Origin: Sphingomonas sp. BK580
GTDB taxonomy: Bacteria; Pseudomonadota; Alphaproteobacteria; Sphingomonadales; Sphingomonadaceae
Reading direction: 5' to 3'
DNA length: 64,000 bases
Assembly: GCF_014194975.1 (NCBI RefSeq)
Contig: NZ_JACIAY010000013.1
Span: 1 to 64,000 of the forward strand
The notes below the pieces were generated by a model that was given only the letters and a program-made list of their open reading frames with translations, had not been told where the DNA came from and did no database searches. This document shows, piece after piece, positions 43,083-51,534 of the stretch. The position numbers and the translations under genes were made by a program. Numbering within the stretch: position 1 is the stretch's first letter; every line of letters begins with the position of its first letter.

Positions 43083-45407
43083 TCAGTAGCGCGCTTCCAA
43101 GGCCAGACCGATCGTGCGGGGCTGTATCGGAATGATCGCGATAAAGGCGCGCGTGTTGGTGTCGTCGCGCACGTACTGCCGGTTGTTCTCGCCGTACCGG
43201 TTGGTGAGATTGCGCGCGTAGAGCCGGACCGTCCAGCGGTCGTCGACGGTGACCGACGCGTTGGCATCCAGGGCGGTGTATCCGCTGACCGGCAAAGCGT
43301 CCGGCGCGCTTTCCACTAGCGAATAGCGCTTGCCGGTCCGGCGCAGCTCCAGCGCTGCGCTGCCGGTCGCGCTTTCGCTGATTGGCGCCTGATAGTCGAC
43401 CCCGAGCGACCCGCTGAACTTGGGCGTGTTCGGCAAGCGGTCGCCATCGAGACCGCCCACAAGCGCCGGCGTATCGGCGGTGAGCCGCGCATCGGTATAG
43501 GAGCCGGTCGCGGCCAGGGTCAGCCCGGTTATCGGCCTCACGTACAGCGATCCCTCGACGCCCTTGCTGACGGCGGTGCCCGCATTAGTGGCATAGCTGG
43601 ACGTCCCGGTGCTGCCGCTAACCTGGATGTCCTTCCAGTCCATGTAGAATCCGGCCACGTCGATCGACAGCAATCGATCGAGCAGATCGGCCTTCAGGCC
43701 GATCTCGTAATTGGTCAACCGGTCCGATCTCACGAATGGAGGTACCAGCGGAAAGACGATGTTCGGTCCTCCGGGTCGATATCCAGTGGCGATTCGTCCA
43801 TACAGCATCGCCTGATCGGTCAGATGGATCTGCGGGCTGATGCTGTAGGTTACTACATCCTCCTTCACGTTGCCCGGGTTGGCCTCTGCGTCAGCCAGAG
43901 GCCCGGACACGGTCGGGTTGAACCGCTGCGTGTTCTTGGCCCAGCGAAGCCCGCCTGTCAGCGCGAACATGCTGTTGAAATGGAACGTTGCGTTCGCGAA
44001 GGCCGCGTACTCCCGGTAGCGGGTCGGCAACGAGATGTCGGCCAGCGGATCGACGTCGGGAATGGAATTGCCCGTGGCGAAGTCGTATGCGTTTACCAGC
44101 TGCGTGTTGCGGCTATTCTCGTGAGTGTAGAAACCGCCCAGCACCCATTCGAAGCGATCGCTGGAGGAGGAGGTCAGCCGAACCTCCTGCGTGACCTTCT
44201 TGAGGTCGAGACCCAATCGGAACGGGGTGACCGCGGGGGGCAACCCGTATTGCGGAATGATGAGGCCCAGCGCATTGGTCGCATCCTGCACCTGACGGGT
44301 GCGCGACTTGCTGTACGAGGTGACCGAGGTGAGCGTCGCGAAGCCCAGATCGTAATTCAGTGAAGCCGAATAGAAGTCGAAACTTTTGCGGAAGGGCTCC
44401 GGGTAGAAGTTGTTGTTGGACCAGCCGTTGCCGATCCTTCGCCCGTTGAGGTTGGCCGCGATGATCGCGTTGCCGTCGCTGTTAACATCCTGCCAGATGC
44501 CGCTCAGGCGTGCGGAGAACCTGTCGTTCGGCTTCCATTCCAGACTGACGCGACCGCCATACTGGTCGAACGAGTTCTGATCGCGCTGTCCGAGGGCGGG
44601 GACGTCGATGTAACCTGGCGTCCTGCGGTAGGCGAAGCTGCCTGTGGCCGCGAGCTGGTCGCTGATCAGGGGGATGTTGACCATCGCCTGACCGGCCCAC
44701 CCCGCCCGGCCGGCGCGATCTATTCCGAAGACTTCCCCTCCGCCTCGAACGCCGAACCGGTGCGTGTCGGGGGTCGTCGTGGTGTACTTCAGCAGGCCGC
44801 CGATCGAGCTCGCGCCGTAGAGCGTGCCCTGGGGACCGCGGAGCACCTCGATCTGCTGAACATCGTAAGGCAGGAGGTCGAGCGAGAAGAGCCCGGATCG
44901 CGCCCAGATGCCGCTCGACCCGACCGGCGCATCGTCCACATAGATGCCCACCGTCTGCGTCCCGGTCAGGGTCGCGACGCCGCGCAGCGTCACTGTCGCC
45001 TGCCCGGGCGATCCGCCGCTTGTGACCTGAAATCCTGGCACATAGGCGCTGTAATCGGCCAGTGAGCTTGCCCCCTGACGCTGCAGCGCTTCTCCCGTCA
45101 CGACGCTGATCGAGATTGGCACGTCGCGCAGGATCTCCGATCTCTTCTGGGCGGTGACCACGATGTCGCCGCCCGTGGCGGTGGCGCCGTTCAGCGTCGG
45201 ATCATCCTGCGCTCGACCGGGCTGGGCAGTGCCGGTCTTGGTCGTCGAGGCCAGGGCCGGATCGATCTGAGCGGTGTCGCTCCGGTCGTTGACGGCCATG
45301 GGTGCGGCCCCGTTCTTCCGGCTGGTCTGTGCCGTAGCAGGCGCGATGGCGATGACGCTGGCGACGCCAATCAAGGATACGTAGGCAAGCTTGCTCCCAA
45401 TTCGCAT
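43083..45407 (-). CDS. TonB-dependent receptor of the D-Glu/peptide operon
   Basis: This 774-residue outer-membrane receptor has a signal peptide (residues 1-27), a TonB box (GDIVVTAQKR), the plug (VPISISVVTGEALQRQGASSLADYSAYVPGF; RGPQGTLYGASSIGG) and a barrel ending LALEARY. AAGGGGA lies 8 nt before the ATG at 45407; an in-frame ATG at 45470 would give an implausible N-terminus. It is flanked by POT and dgcN on the same strand. Cargo is probably a peptide or muropeptide by context; siderophores remain possible. Confidence 0.92.
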   Translation of the reverse strand: MRIGSKLAYVSLIGVASVIAIAPATAQTSRKNGAAPMAVNDRSDTAQIDPALASTTKTGTAQPGRAQDDPTLNGATATGGDIVVTAQKRSEILRDVPISISVVTGEALQRQGASSLADYSAYVPGFQVTSGGSPGQATVTLRGVATLTGTQTVGIYVDDAPVGSSGIWARSGLFSLDLLPYDVQQIEVLRGPQGTLYGASSIGGLLKYTTTTPDTHRFGVRGGGEVFGIDRAGRAGWAGQAMVNIPLISDQLAATGSFAYRRTPGYIDVPALGQRDQNSFDQYGGRVSLEWKPNDRFSARLSGIWQDVNSDGNAIIAANLNGRRIGNGWSNNNFYPEPFRKSFDFYSASLNYDLGFATLTSVTSYSKSRTRQVQDATNALGLIIPQYGLPPAVTPFRLGLDLKKVTQEVRLTSSSSDRFEWVLGGFYTHENSRNTQLVNAYDFATGNSIPDVDPLADISLPTRYREYAAFANATFHFNSMFALTGGLRWAKNTQRFNPTVSGPLADAEANPGNVKEDVVTYSISPQIHLTDQAMLYGRIATGYRPGGPNIVFPLVPPFVRSDRLTNYEIGLKADLLDRLLSIDVAGFYMDWKDIQVSGSTGTSSYATNAGTAVSKGVEGSLYVRPITGLTLAATGSYTDARLTADTPALVGGLDGDRLPNTPKFSGSLGVDYQAPISESATGSAALELRRTGKRYSLVESAPDALPVSGYTALDANASVTVDDRWTVRLYARNLTNRYGENNRQYVRDDTNTRAFIAIIPIQPRTIGLALEARY

Positions 45408-45473
45408 CGTGTGATCCCCTTCGACCATTTCCTTCTGCGCACCCGTCTCAGCCGCGTGACGTGTCACCACGGG

Positions 45474-46805
45474 TCAGGTCGATGGCGCCAGCATGTTGCC
45501 CGCATCGGCCTCGGACGGTTCGCCTGCCCAAACGCTGAGGAGGTAGAGCACGCCGGCACCGGCCAGCACGGCCGCCGCGCCGATCGCGAAGAAGCTGGTG
45601 GCGGGAATGGACTCCCAGAATGCGCCGAGAATGCCGGCAAGCAGGCTGCCTATGAACTTGGCGATGTACCAGGCGCCCATGGCCATCCCGGCCATCTGGA
45701 CAGGTGACAATGTCCCTACCAGCGTCAGCCCGAACGGGATGACCAGCAGCTCCCCAAGCGTGAGAAGGATCAGGTAGGCCATCACCCAGCCCATGCCGAC
45801 CTGTCCGGCAGTGGCCGATTGCACGGCGGCAGCGGCGACCATCACGATCATGCCCAGACTTGCGACGACGCAGCCCAGACTCATGCGACGTAGCAGGGTG
45901 CGGTTGTCCGGATGCGCGGCGGGCCGCCTCCAGAACTTCATCAGCAGAGGGGTTAGGCCGATGATCAATAGCGAGTTGACGGCTTGAAACCAGGTCGCGG
46001 GCACTTCGGTCCGGTGGCCGAACAAGGACACGGACCGGTCGGTCTGATTCTCGATCCACAGAGCGACGACGTTGCCGCTCTGCTCATATCCGATCCGGAA
46101 GAGGATCACCGCCGCCACTACGACGAAAAGCGTCCGCAGGTTCTGCCGATCCATCCGCGTGAGTTTCGCGTCCGTGGCCATGTGCGAACCGGCGGGACGC
46201 GCCGGCTCGGGCGGCAGGAGGCGTCGTCCTGCCCGATAGATGATCAGTCCTATGAGCATGCCGATCCCGGCGGCGGCGAAGCCCCAATGCCAACCCAGTA
46301 GTTCGCCCAGCGAACCGCAGATCAGAGGCGCCAGAAAGCCGCCGAGATTGCTGCCCATGTAATACGCGCTGAACGCGGTTGCCTTGCGCGGGTCGTCGTC
46401 TGCGTAGAGGTGGCTCACCTGGACCGCGAGCGGCGGCAGGAACAGGCCGTTGCCTGCCGCGACGAGGACCAGGGCAGGGAAGAGCAGTGGGGCGAACGCC
46501 ATTGCGAAGTGGCCCAGCATCATCAGGATCCCACCCAGGACCACGCTGCGGGTGCGGCCAAGCCAGCGGTCAGCGATCATGCCGCCGAAGAAGGGGCTGA
46601 AGAAGGCAGCGGCGCCATAGGCGCCGTATGCGAGCGACGACTTGGCCTGAGAAAGGCCGAGCTGCTGGGTCATGTAGTAGACCAGCATCGCCTGCAGGCC
46701 GAAGAACGAGAACTCGGCCCACATTTGGGTCAGGAACAGCACGGTCAGGCCACGGGGGTGACCGAAAAGGGTGTCCGAAGATCGCGATGGCAATCCGACC
46801 TCCAT
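45474..46805 (-). CDS. POT/PTR2-family proton-coupled peptide transporter
   Basis: This 443-residue MFS protein resembles POT di/tripeptide importers: FFGLQAMLVYYMTQQLGLS, AAAFFSPFFGGMIADRWLGRTRSV (family signature), FSAYYMGSNLGGFLAPLICG (second signature), then a FRIGYEQSGNVVALWIENQTDR segment in the second half. Twelve hydrophobic helices are consistent. The N-terminal ExxER-type motif is not obvious. ATG 46805 is chosen because the preceding 99 residues of open frame have no transporter character. It is the first gene of the leftward operon. Confidence 0.92.
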   Translation of the reverse strand: MEVGLPSRSSDTLFGHPRGLTVLFLTQMWAEFSFFGLQAMLVYYMTQQLGLSQAKSSLAYGAYGAAAFFSPFFGGMIADRWLGRTRSVVLGGILMMLGHFAMAFAPLLFPALVLVAAGNGLFLPPLAVQVSHLYADDDPRKATAFSAYYMGSNLGGFLAPLICGSLGELLGWHWGFAAAGIGMLIGLIIYRAGRRLLPPEPARPAGSHMATDAKLTRMDRQNLRTLFVVVAAVILFRIGYEQSGNVVALWIENQTDRSVSLFGHRTEVPATWFQAVNSLLIIGLTPLLMKFWRRPAAHPDNRTLLRRMSLGCVVASLGMIVMVAAAAVQSATAGQVGMGWVMAYLILLTLGELLVIPFGLTLVGTLSPVQMAGMAMGAWYIAKFIGSLLAGILGAFWESIPATSFFAIGAAAVLAGAGVLYLLSVWAGEPSEADAGNMLAPST

Positions 46806-46935
46806 GGCTCGACCTGATTGTCCCTCAATTGCAGGATGGACGCTATCTTTGAATTTATTCAATCGCAATAGCCGATATTGCACAATCTGATGCGCCGCGT
46901 TACACCTCAGGGCATGGTCACGCTGAGCCCCCGTA
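46806..46935. promoter_or_regulatory. Divergent promoter region with two inverted repeats
   Basis: This 130-bp gap separates the leftward POT operon from the rightward regulator. It is clearly A/T-rich in the middle. It carries TTGAAT-TT-ATTCAA at 46849-46862 and GCAATA-GCCGA-TATTGC at 46865-46881, both perfect inverted repeats. They are good candidates for operator sites of the adjacent XRE-cupin protein, or for overlapping -35/-10 elements. Their closeness to each other suggests one regulator binds both sides of the promoter. Confidence 0.55.
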
Positions 46936-47652
46936 ATGGCTGATCGGGAAGCCAAGGATTCTCCGTTGGCGGCTTGCCTGCGGGCGCTCCGCACGCGTCG
47001 GGGCTGGTCCGTTGCCGAGACGGCACGTCGGGCCGGGCTATCAACCTCCATGTTGTGGAAGGTCGAGAACGGACAGACCACGTTGACCCACGGCAAGCTC
47101 ACTCAGCTTGCCGCCGGTCTGGAAGTGCCGATCGAGGAACTGTTCTCCCCGCCGGCCCCGGCCGTGCACAAAGGCGGGCGCCGGGTGATCGACCGCAAGG
47201 GAACCGCGCCGACCGTCGACTACCGCGACAACCTGCATCATTTCCTGGCGACCGAGATCGCCAGCAAGCACTACTTTCCATGCCTGGTGGAGGTGAGCGC
47301 CGTGGACGATGCCGGAGCGGCGGAGGCGCATAGCGGCGAGGAGTTCGCTTATGTTCTCGACGGCCGCGTCGAGCTGTTCTGCGAGGGTTATGCGCCCGTC
47401 GTCCTCTCGCCGGGGGATAGCGTCTACTTCGATGCGTCGCTGAAGCATCGCTACCTGACGGCGGACGGCACTCCGGCCCGGATGCTGTGCGTGTATTCGC
47501 ACCCCGAGCATTTCCGCTCCGACCTGTCGCGCGATGAAGGGCATCCCACTGCCTTGCGGTTGCTCTCTCATGGCGACGCGGACTCAGGTGGCGCGGTAGC
47601 CGATGCGGGGACGTCGGCTGGGCATGCTGCACCCCGCAAACGGACGGCCTGA
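46936..47652 (+). CDS. XRE-family regulator with C-terminal cupin
   Basis: This 238-residue protein has an N-terminal helix-turn-helix (LRALRTRRGWSVAETARRAG, LSTSMLWKVENGQTTLTHGKLTQLAAGL). A linker leads to a cupin domain (SGEEFAYVLDGRVELFCEGYAPVVLSPGDSVYFDASLKHRY). XRE-cupin regulators sense small ligands and commonly control amino-acid or peptide catabolism. It is divergent from the POT-TonB-dgcN operon and 50-62 bp upstream of the dgcA-like gene, so it is the probable local regulator. The known D-Glu regulator DgcR is of LysR type, so this would be a different control mode. Confidence 0.9.
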   Translation: MADREAKDSPLAACLRALRTRRGWSVAETARRAGLSTSMLWKVENGQTTLTHGKLTQLAAGLEVPIEELFSPPAPAVHKGGRRVIDRKGTAPTVDYRDNLHHFLATEIASKHYFPCLVEVSAVDDAGAAEAHSGEEFAYVLDGRVELFCEGYAPVVLSPGDSVYFDASLKHRYLTADGTPARMLCVYSHPEHFRSDLSRDEGHPTALRLLSHGDADSGGAVADAGTSAGHAAPRKRTA

Positions 47653-47714
47653 CTGCACCATCGACCCTGCCGTGTCGCGCCCGTCCACCGACTGGAAGAG
47701 GGATGCCAACCTCT

Positions 47715-48716
47715 ATGAAGCTAGAACTTGTCGTAGAAGATCTGCCGTTCAAGCGTCCCTTTGCGATCACCGGCCACGTATTCACCTCCTCCAGGGTCGT
47801 GGTTGCCACGCTTGAGGACGGGCCTTATCGCGGGCGAGGGGAGGCTTGCGGCGTATATTATCTCGGTGACGATTCTCAGGCGATCGTCGCCGCCATCGAA
47901 AGAGTGCGCCCCGTGGTCGAGAGCGGCATTACCCGGGCGGCACTGCAGCAGATGTTGCCGCCGGGGGGCGCGCGCAACGCCCTCGATTGCGCGCTTTGGG
48001 ATCTGGAAGCGGCTCGCACCGGCCGTCGGGTCTGGCAGCTTGCCGGGCAGGAGCAGGTGAAGCCGCTGATAACGACGTTGACCGTCGGGGCCGGCACGCC
48101 CGAGGAAATGGCGAGGGACGCTGTCGCGTTCACGGGCGCCCTGGCGATCAAGATCAAGCTGACCGGCGATCCGGTTGCGGACGTCTCGCGGGTAAGAGCG
48201 GTCCGTGCCGCTCGGCCCGAGGCATGGATGGGGGTGGATGCCAACCAGGGCTATGACGCTGCCGGCCTGGCGGCGGTTCTGCCGACCTTCGTCGACCTGA
48301 ACGTCAAGCTTGTCGAGCAGCCGCTGCCCCGCGGGGCTGAGGAACAGCTGGAGAGCCTGCAATCGCCCATCCCGCTGGCGGCTGACGAAAGCGTGTTGAG
48401 CGCGGCCGACATCCCCGGCCTCGTCGGCAGGTTCGATGTCGTGAACATCAAGCTGGACAAGTGCGGGGGGCTCACCGAAGCACTGGCCATGGTCGCTGCC
48501 GCCCGTGCGAGTGGGTTGGGTGTGATGGTCGGAAACATGGTGGGCTCGAGCTGGGCGATGGCGCCCGCCTTCGTCGTCGGACAACTTTGTGACATTGTGG
48601 ACCTGGACGGGCCGGTGTCGTTGCAGACTGATCGGGCAGAGCCGGTGGAATACCGCGACGGAACGATATGGGCGAGCGATCGTGTTTGGGGAGCCGGCGT
48701 CCGAGATGGACAATGA
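47715..48716 (+). CDS. dgcA: Enolase-superfamily epimerase, likely N-acetyl-D-Glu racemase DgcA
   Basis: This 333-residue enzyme belongs to the muconate-lactonising subgroup of the enolase superfamily. Catalytic and metal residues are in the order expected for dipeptide epimerases: AIKIKLT (K146xK148), VDANQGY (D175), EQPLP (E201), AADESV (D224) and NIKLDKCGG (K249). These epimerise Ala-Glu dipeptides or racemise N-acetyl-Glu. Linkage with dgcN favours the latter. The start may be 47703 or 47715; the latter fits the family N-terminus, though the GGAAGAGG spacing favours neither strongly. Confidence 0.85.
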   Translation: MKLELVVEDLPFKRPFAITGHVFTSSRVVVATLEDGPYRGRGEACGVYYLGDDSQAIVAAIERVRPVVESGITRAALQQMLPPGGARNALDCALWDLEAARTGRRVWQLAGQEQVKPLITTLTVGAGTPEEMARDAVAFTGALAIKIKLTGDPVADVSRVRAVRAARPEAWMGVDANQGYDAAGLAAVLPTFVDLNVKLVEQPLPRGAEEQLESLQSPIPLAADESVLSAADIPGLVGRFDVVNIKLDKCGGLTEALAMVAAARASGLGVMVGNMVGSSWAMAPAFVVGQLCDIVDLDGPVSLQTDRAEPVEYRDGTIWASDRVWGAGVRDGQ

Positions 48717-49360
48717 CTGCTCCAAGGTGACGAAGCGGAGCGTTTGTCGCATCTTGTGCTGATCTGCCTGTGAAGACGGACGGGATTAGGCGCTGCATCT
48801 GCGAGGGGCGTGGTCCGCCGGGACCGGTCGGCACGCGGGCGCCCTGAGGAAGAGATCTCGCTTGACCAGTTTCCTCAAGTTCGTGCACTCGTTATGATTA
48901 TTCTGCCGGCGGCAGCGTCAAGTTCGAATAGCCACCGCGCGCTATCAGAACAAGCAGGCGGGGCGGTGCCAGCGAAGTAACTGGGTGTAGGCGATCCGTT
49001 CCTCTAGCTGTAGCGCCGAGATGCTGATGCTCGGCTGCTGACAGCGAGATATAGGCATGGCCATTAGCCATTGTGCCCGCGTCCCGGCCCATGAGGCGGC
49101 CTAAACCCGGAAACCGGCGAAGGATCGCCGATACTCCCGCTTGCGCCCTGCCCACTCCTTCGCAGATCATACCGATGGGGTTGGCCGCAAAGTTTGCAAA
49201 GGCGTTCCGGAGGCGGCCCGCTTGGCGGCTTGGGGGGCGCATCCCGATGTCATAACCCGCGCGTCGATCTCTGCGAAGGACTACTGCCCGATGCGCAAGT
49301 GCCGTATAAGATTGTGCATCTATTGTTGCGGAGGCTCATGCCCGAGGTGGAAGGTCTGAC
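48717..49360. other. Intergenic region, possible relic on minus strand
   Basis: About 640 bp follow the dgcA-like gene. A minus-strand open frame (48898-49242, 114 residues, ending GGYSNLTLPPAE) has more balanced composition than most shadow frames here, but no family I recognise and no clear ribosome site. It may be a fragment of a decayed gene. No insertion element ends, repeats or terminator with T-run were found. Confidence 0.35.
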
Positions 49361-49816
49361 ATGGCGGAAACGGAGTTCGATCGCGATTTCCTGGCGGCTG
49401 TCGAACGAGATCAGCAGAAGATGAAAACTCTCGCCGACCGGTCGATGGTGCTCTTCGTTCTCTTGCGCCTAGGCCTGGTCGTCGGGAGCGCGTCGCTGCC
49501 CGCACTGACCGCTTTTGCCGAACGATCCTGGTCAACCGTTTTCGCGATAGCTGTCGCGGTTCTCGCCGGTCTTGACACCCAATTCCGCTGGGGCGAGGAA
49601 TGGCGCCATTTCCGATCTGCCGAGATGACCTTGGGTCGCTTGCGTCAAGATTACAACCATGGGATCGCCTCGCTGGAGGCCGGACGCGCGGCGAGCGAGT
49701 TGAAGTCGCCTGGCGACGTATTCGAGCGCTTCTATGAAAACGTCGTCAAATTCCAACAGATTGAAGCCGAGAGCTTTTTCAAATTCCGGGTCGTGGAGTG
49801 GAAGCGGAACGCGTGA
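49361..49816 (+). CDS. Small DUF4231/SLATT-like membrane protein
   Basis: This 151-residue protein has an acidic N-terminal helix, two membrane helices (MVLFVLLRLGLVVGSASLPAL and STVFAIAVAVLAGLDTQF) and a C-terminal helix with WRHFRSAEMTLGRLRQDY and FYENVVKFQQIEAESFFKF. The pattern of helix-TM-TM-helix with R/W/F near the second TM matches DUF4231/SLATT families, described as likely membrane effectors in nucleotide-signalling conflict systems. No partner cyclase or TIR gene is adjacent. It is 506 bp from the DUF2235 operon. Confidence 0.75.
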   Translation: MAETEFDRDFLAAVERDQQKMKTLADRSMVLFVLLRLGLVVGSASLPALTAFAERSWSTVFAIAVAVLAGLDTQFRWGEEWRHFRSAEMTLGRLRQDYNHGIASLEAGRAASELKSPGDVFERFYENVVKFQQIEAESFFKFRVVEWKRNA

Positions 49817-50322
49817 GCGGCCTACACCGGGGAGCCTGGATCCAGTTTCCCGGCGCCCACCCCGAGGCTTTCAATGTTTCCTCCCGCGGCAAGTCGATTC
49901 CTGCTGCGGGCACAAAGGCCTGCATCGGAACACGTTAATCGTCGCACCACCCATGATGCCGCCGCTTCCAGCTTTGGCCATTCGTATTGAACCTGTGCAT
50001 GAGCCCGTCTCTCATCGAGGGGTGGTGCGAACTGGCACGGGCTAAAGGCTTCCGCCCGAAGGTCGGTGGGCATGCTGCTCGGAGTCTGATGCCAATCAAC
50101 CAGCGCCGGCTGCGCGTCCTTCCTGTGCAGCTCGCTGATATGGATCCGCGCCGTCGAACAGTCGCGATCGACCCGTACGGGTGACGGTGGTTACGCGCAG
50201 CCCTTCGATATAGCGCCTCATTAGGCGTCGTGAGGTCGCACCACGCGCCGTCCGATTTGACGCAGCGCTCTTTTGAGCCGTAAGTACCGATGATCGATGC
50301 GACTCCGGGGGGAGGTGCAGAC
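49817..50322. other. Intergenic region before the DUF2235 operon
   Basis: About 500 bp without a supported gene. Frames on both strands are short and compositionally like non-coding. It should hold the operon promoter. A good ribosome site, GGGGGGAGGTG, stands just before 50323. No repeats or insertion-element signs are seen. Confidence 0.5.
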
Positions 50323-51534
50323 ATGAAGCGGATCGCGCTGTTTCTCGACGGTACCTGGAACAAGGTCGAGACGCATACCAACGTCGAGCGGCTTTTCAGC
50401 CTCGTCGCGCAAGTCGACGGCGTCAACGCGCAATGCGCCTATTACGAGCCCGGAGTCGGCACCAAGCAGTTCGAATGGCTGCGAGGCGGGGCACTAGGCT
50501 ATGGTCTCAGCGAGAACGTCTTAGCCGCCTACGAATGGCTGGTGAGCAAGTACGACGACGGCGACGAGATCTACATCTTCGGGTTCAGCCGCGGCGCGTT
50601 TACCGCGCGCAGCCTCGCCGGGCTTATCGCCAAATGCGGCCTTCTACACCGCGGCTCAGCACTCAGCGCTGTTGCGCTTTACGAGCGCTATCAGCTCGAT
50701 GCCGAGGTCCGCCCGCGCTGGAAACTCGATTACGTCGCGAGCCAAGGAGGCCCGCTGAGCGATGACGAGAAGGCGCTGCTCACCGCGTCGAAGCGCGTGC
50801 CGATCAAGATGATCGGTGTGTGGGACACGGTGGGTGCGCTCGGTATTCCGTTCGGCAACATTCCGGGGCTCAGCCGCCGGCGGTTCCTGTTCCACCACAC
50901 CCGGCTCAGCACGATCTACGAGAACGCTTTCCATGCGTTGGCGATTGACGAACACCGCGAGGCGTTCCGCCCGGCGCTCTGGACCCGGTTTGTGCCGCGA
51001 GTCCCCGATGCGCGGCCGCCCGGCGGTGAGCGCGAGCCTAAGGTCGAGCAGCGCTGGTTCGTCGGTGCGCACGCCGACGTCGGCGGGGGCAACCCGACCC
51101 CGCTGCCCGAGCTGCCGATGCGCTGGCTCGCCATGCACGCGCACGAGCTGGGTCTGCGGCTGACCAGGTTTCCCGAGCCGGCGCCGAACGCGATCTCCGG
51201 TCCCATCACGGACAGCTACGGCGCCTTCGCATTCGGGCTCTATAGGTTCGTCTCAAGGCCCTTCGTCCGCACGATCGGCAGCAGACGCGTCGCCACGACG
51301 ACTCACGCCGACAAGAAGCCGGGCTGGAGCGAAACCGTCAATGAGACGATCGACGGCAGCGTGTTTGACCGCTGGCGTGCCGATCCGACGTATCGCCCCG
51401 CCCCGGTGGTCGAGTGGGCGGGGCGCCTTGGTTGCGAGCCGGCGAAGATCTTTGGTCCGACCGATGCGGTCAGCGGTAAGCCGCTCGATCCCGCTAAGGC
51501 CGCACTCGGGAAGGCCACACAGGCAGCACCATGA
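50323..51534 (+). CDS. DUF2235 alpha/beta hydrolase (Tle1-like lipase fold)
   Basis: This 403-residue protein starts MKRIALFLDGTWNKVETHTNVERL, the hallmark N-terminus of DUF2235. The nucleophile elbow is IFGFSRGAFTARSLAG (S89). An acid candidate is in VWDTVGALGIP, and the catalytic His lies in FVGAHADVGGG. Type VI effector Tle1 phospholipases share this domain, but no T6SS gene, VgrG or immunity lipoprotein is nearby and there is no export signal. The ATG at 50323 is chosen for its GGAGGTG. Its stop overlaps the next start (ATGA). Confidence 0.9.
   Translation: MKRIALFLDGTWNKVETHTNVERLFSLVAQVDGVNAQCAYYEPGVGTKQFEWLRGGALGYGLSENVLAAYEWLVSKYDDGDEIYIFGFSRGAFTARSLAGLIAKCGLLHRGSALSAVALYERYQLDAEVRPRWKLDYVASQGGPLSDDEKALLTASKRVPIKMIGVWDTVGALGIPFGNIPGLSRRRFLFHHTRLSTIYENAFHALAIDEHREAFRPALWTRFVPRVPDARPPGGEREPKVEQRWFVGAHADVGGGNPTPLPELPMRWLAMHAHELGLRLTRFPEPAPNAISGPITDSYGAFAFGLYRFVSRPFVRTIGSRRVATTTHADKKPGWSETVNETIDGSVFDRWRADPTYRPAPVVEWAGRLGCEPAKIFGPTDAVSGKPLDPAKAALGKATQAAP

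Noticed and set aside
48898..49242. A 114-residue minus-strand frame ending GGYSNLTLPPAE
   Set aside because: Composition is plausible but no family, ribosome site or neighbour supports it; kept only as a possible relic.
50323..51534. Type VI secretion effector call for the DUF2235 gene
   Set aside because: There is no VgrG, PAAR, Hcp, adaptor or immunity lipoprotein in the window; only the hydrolase domain is shared.
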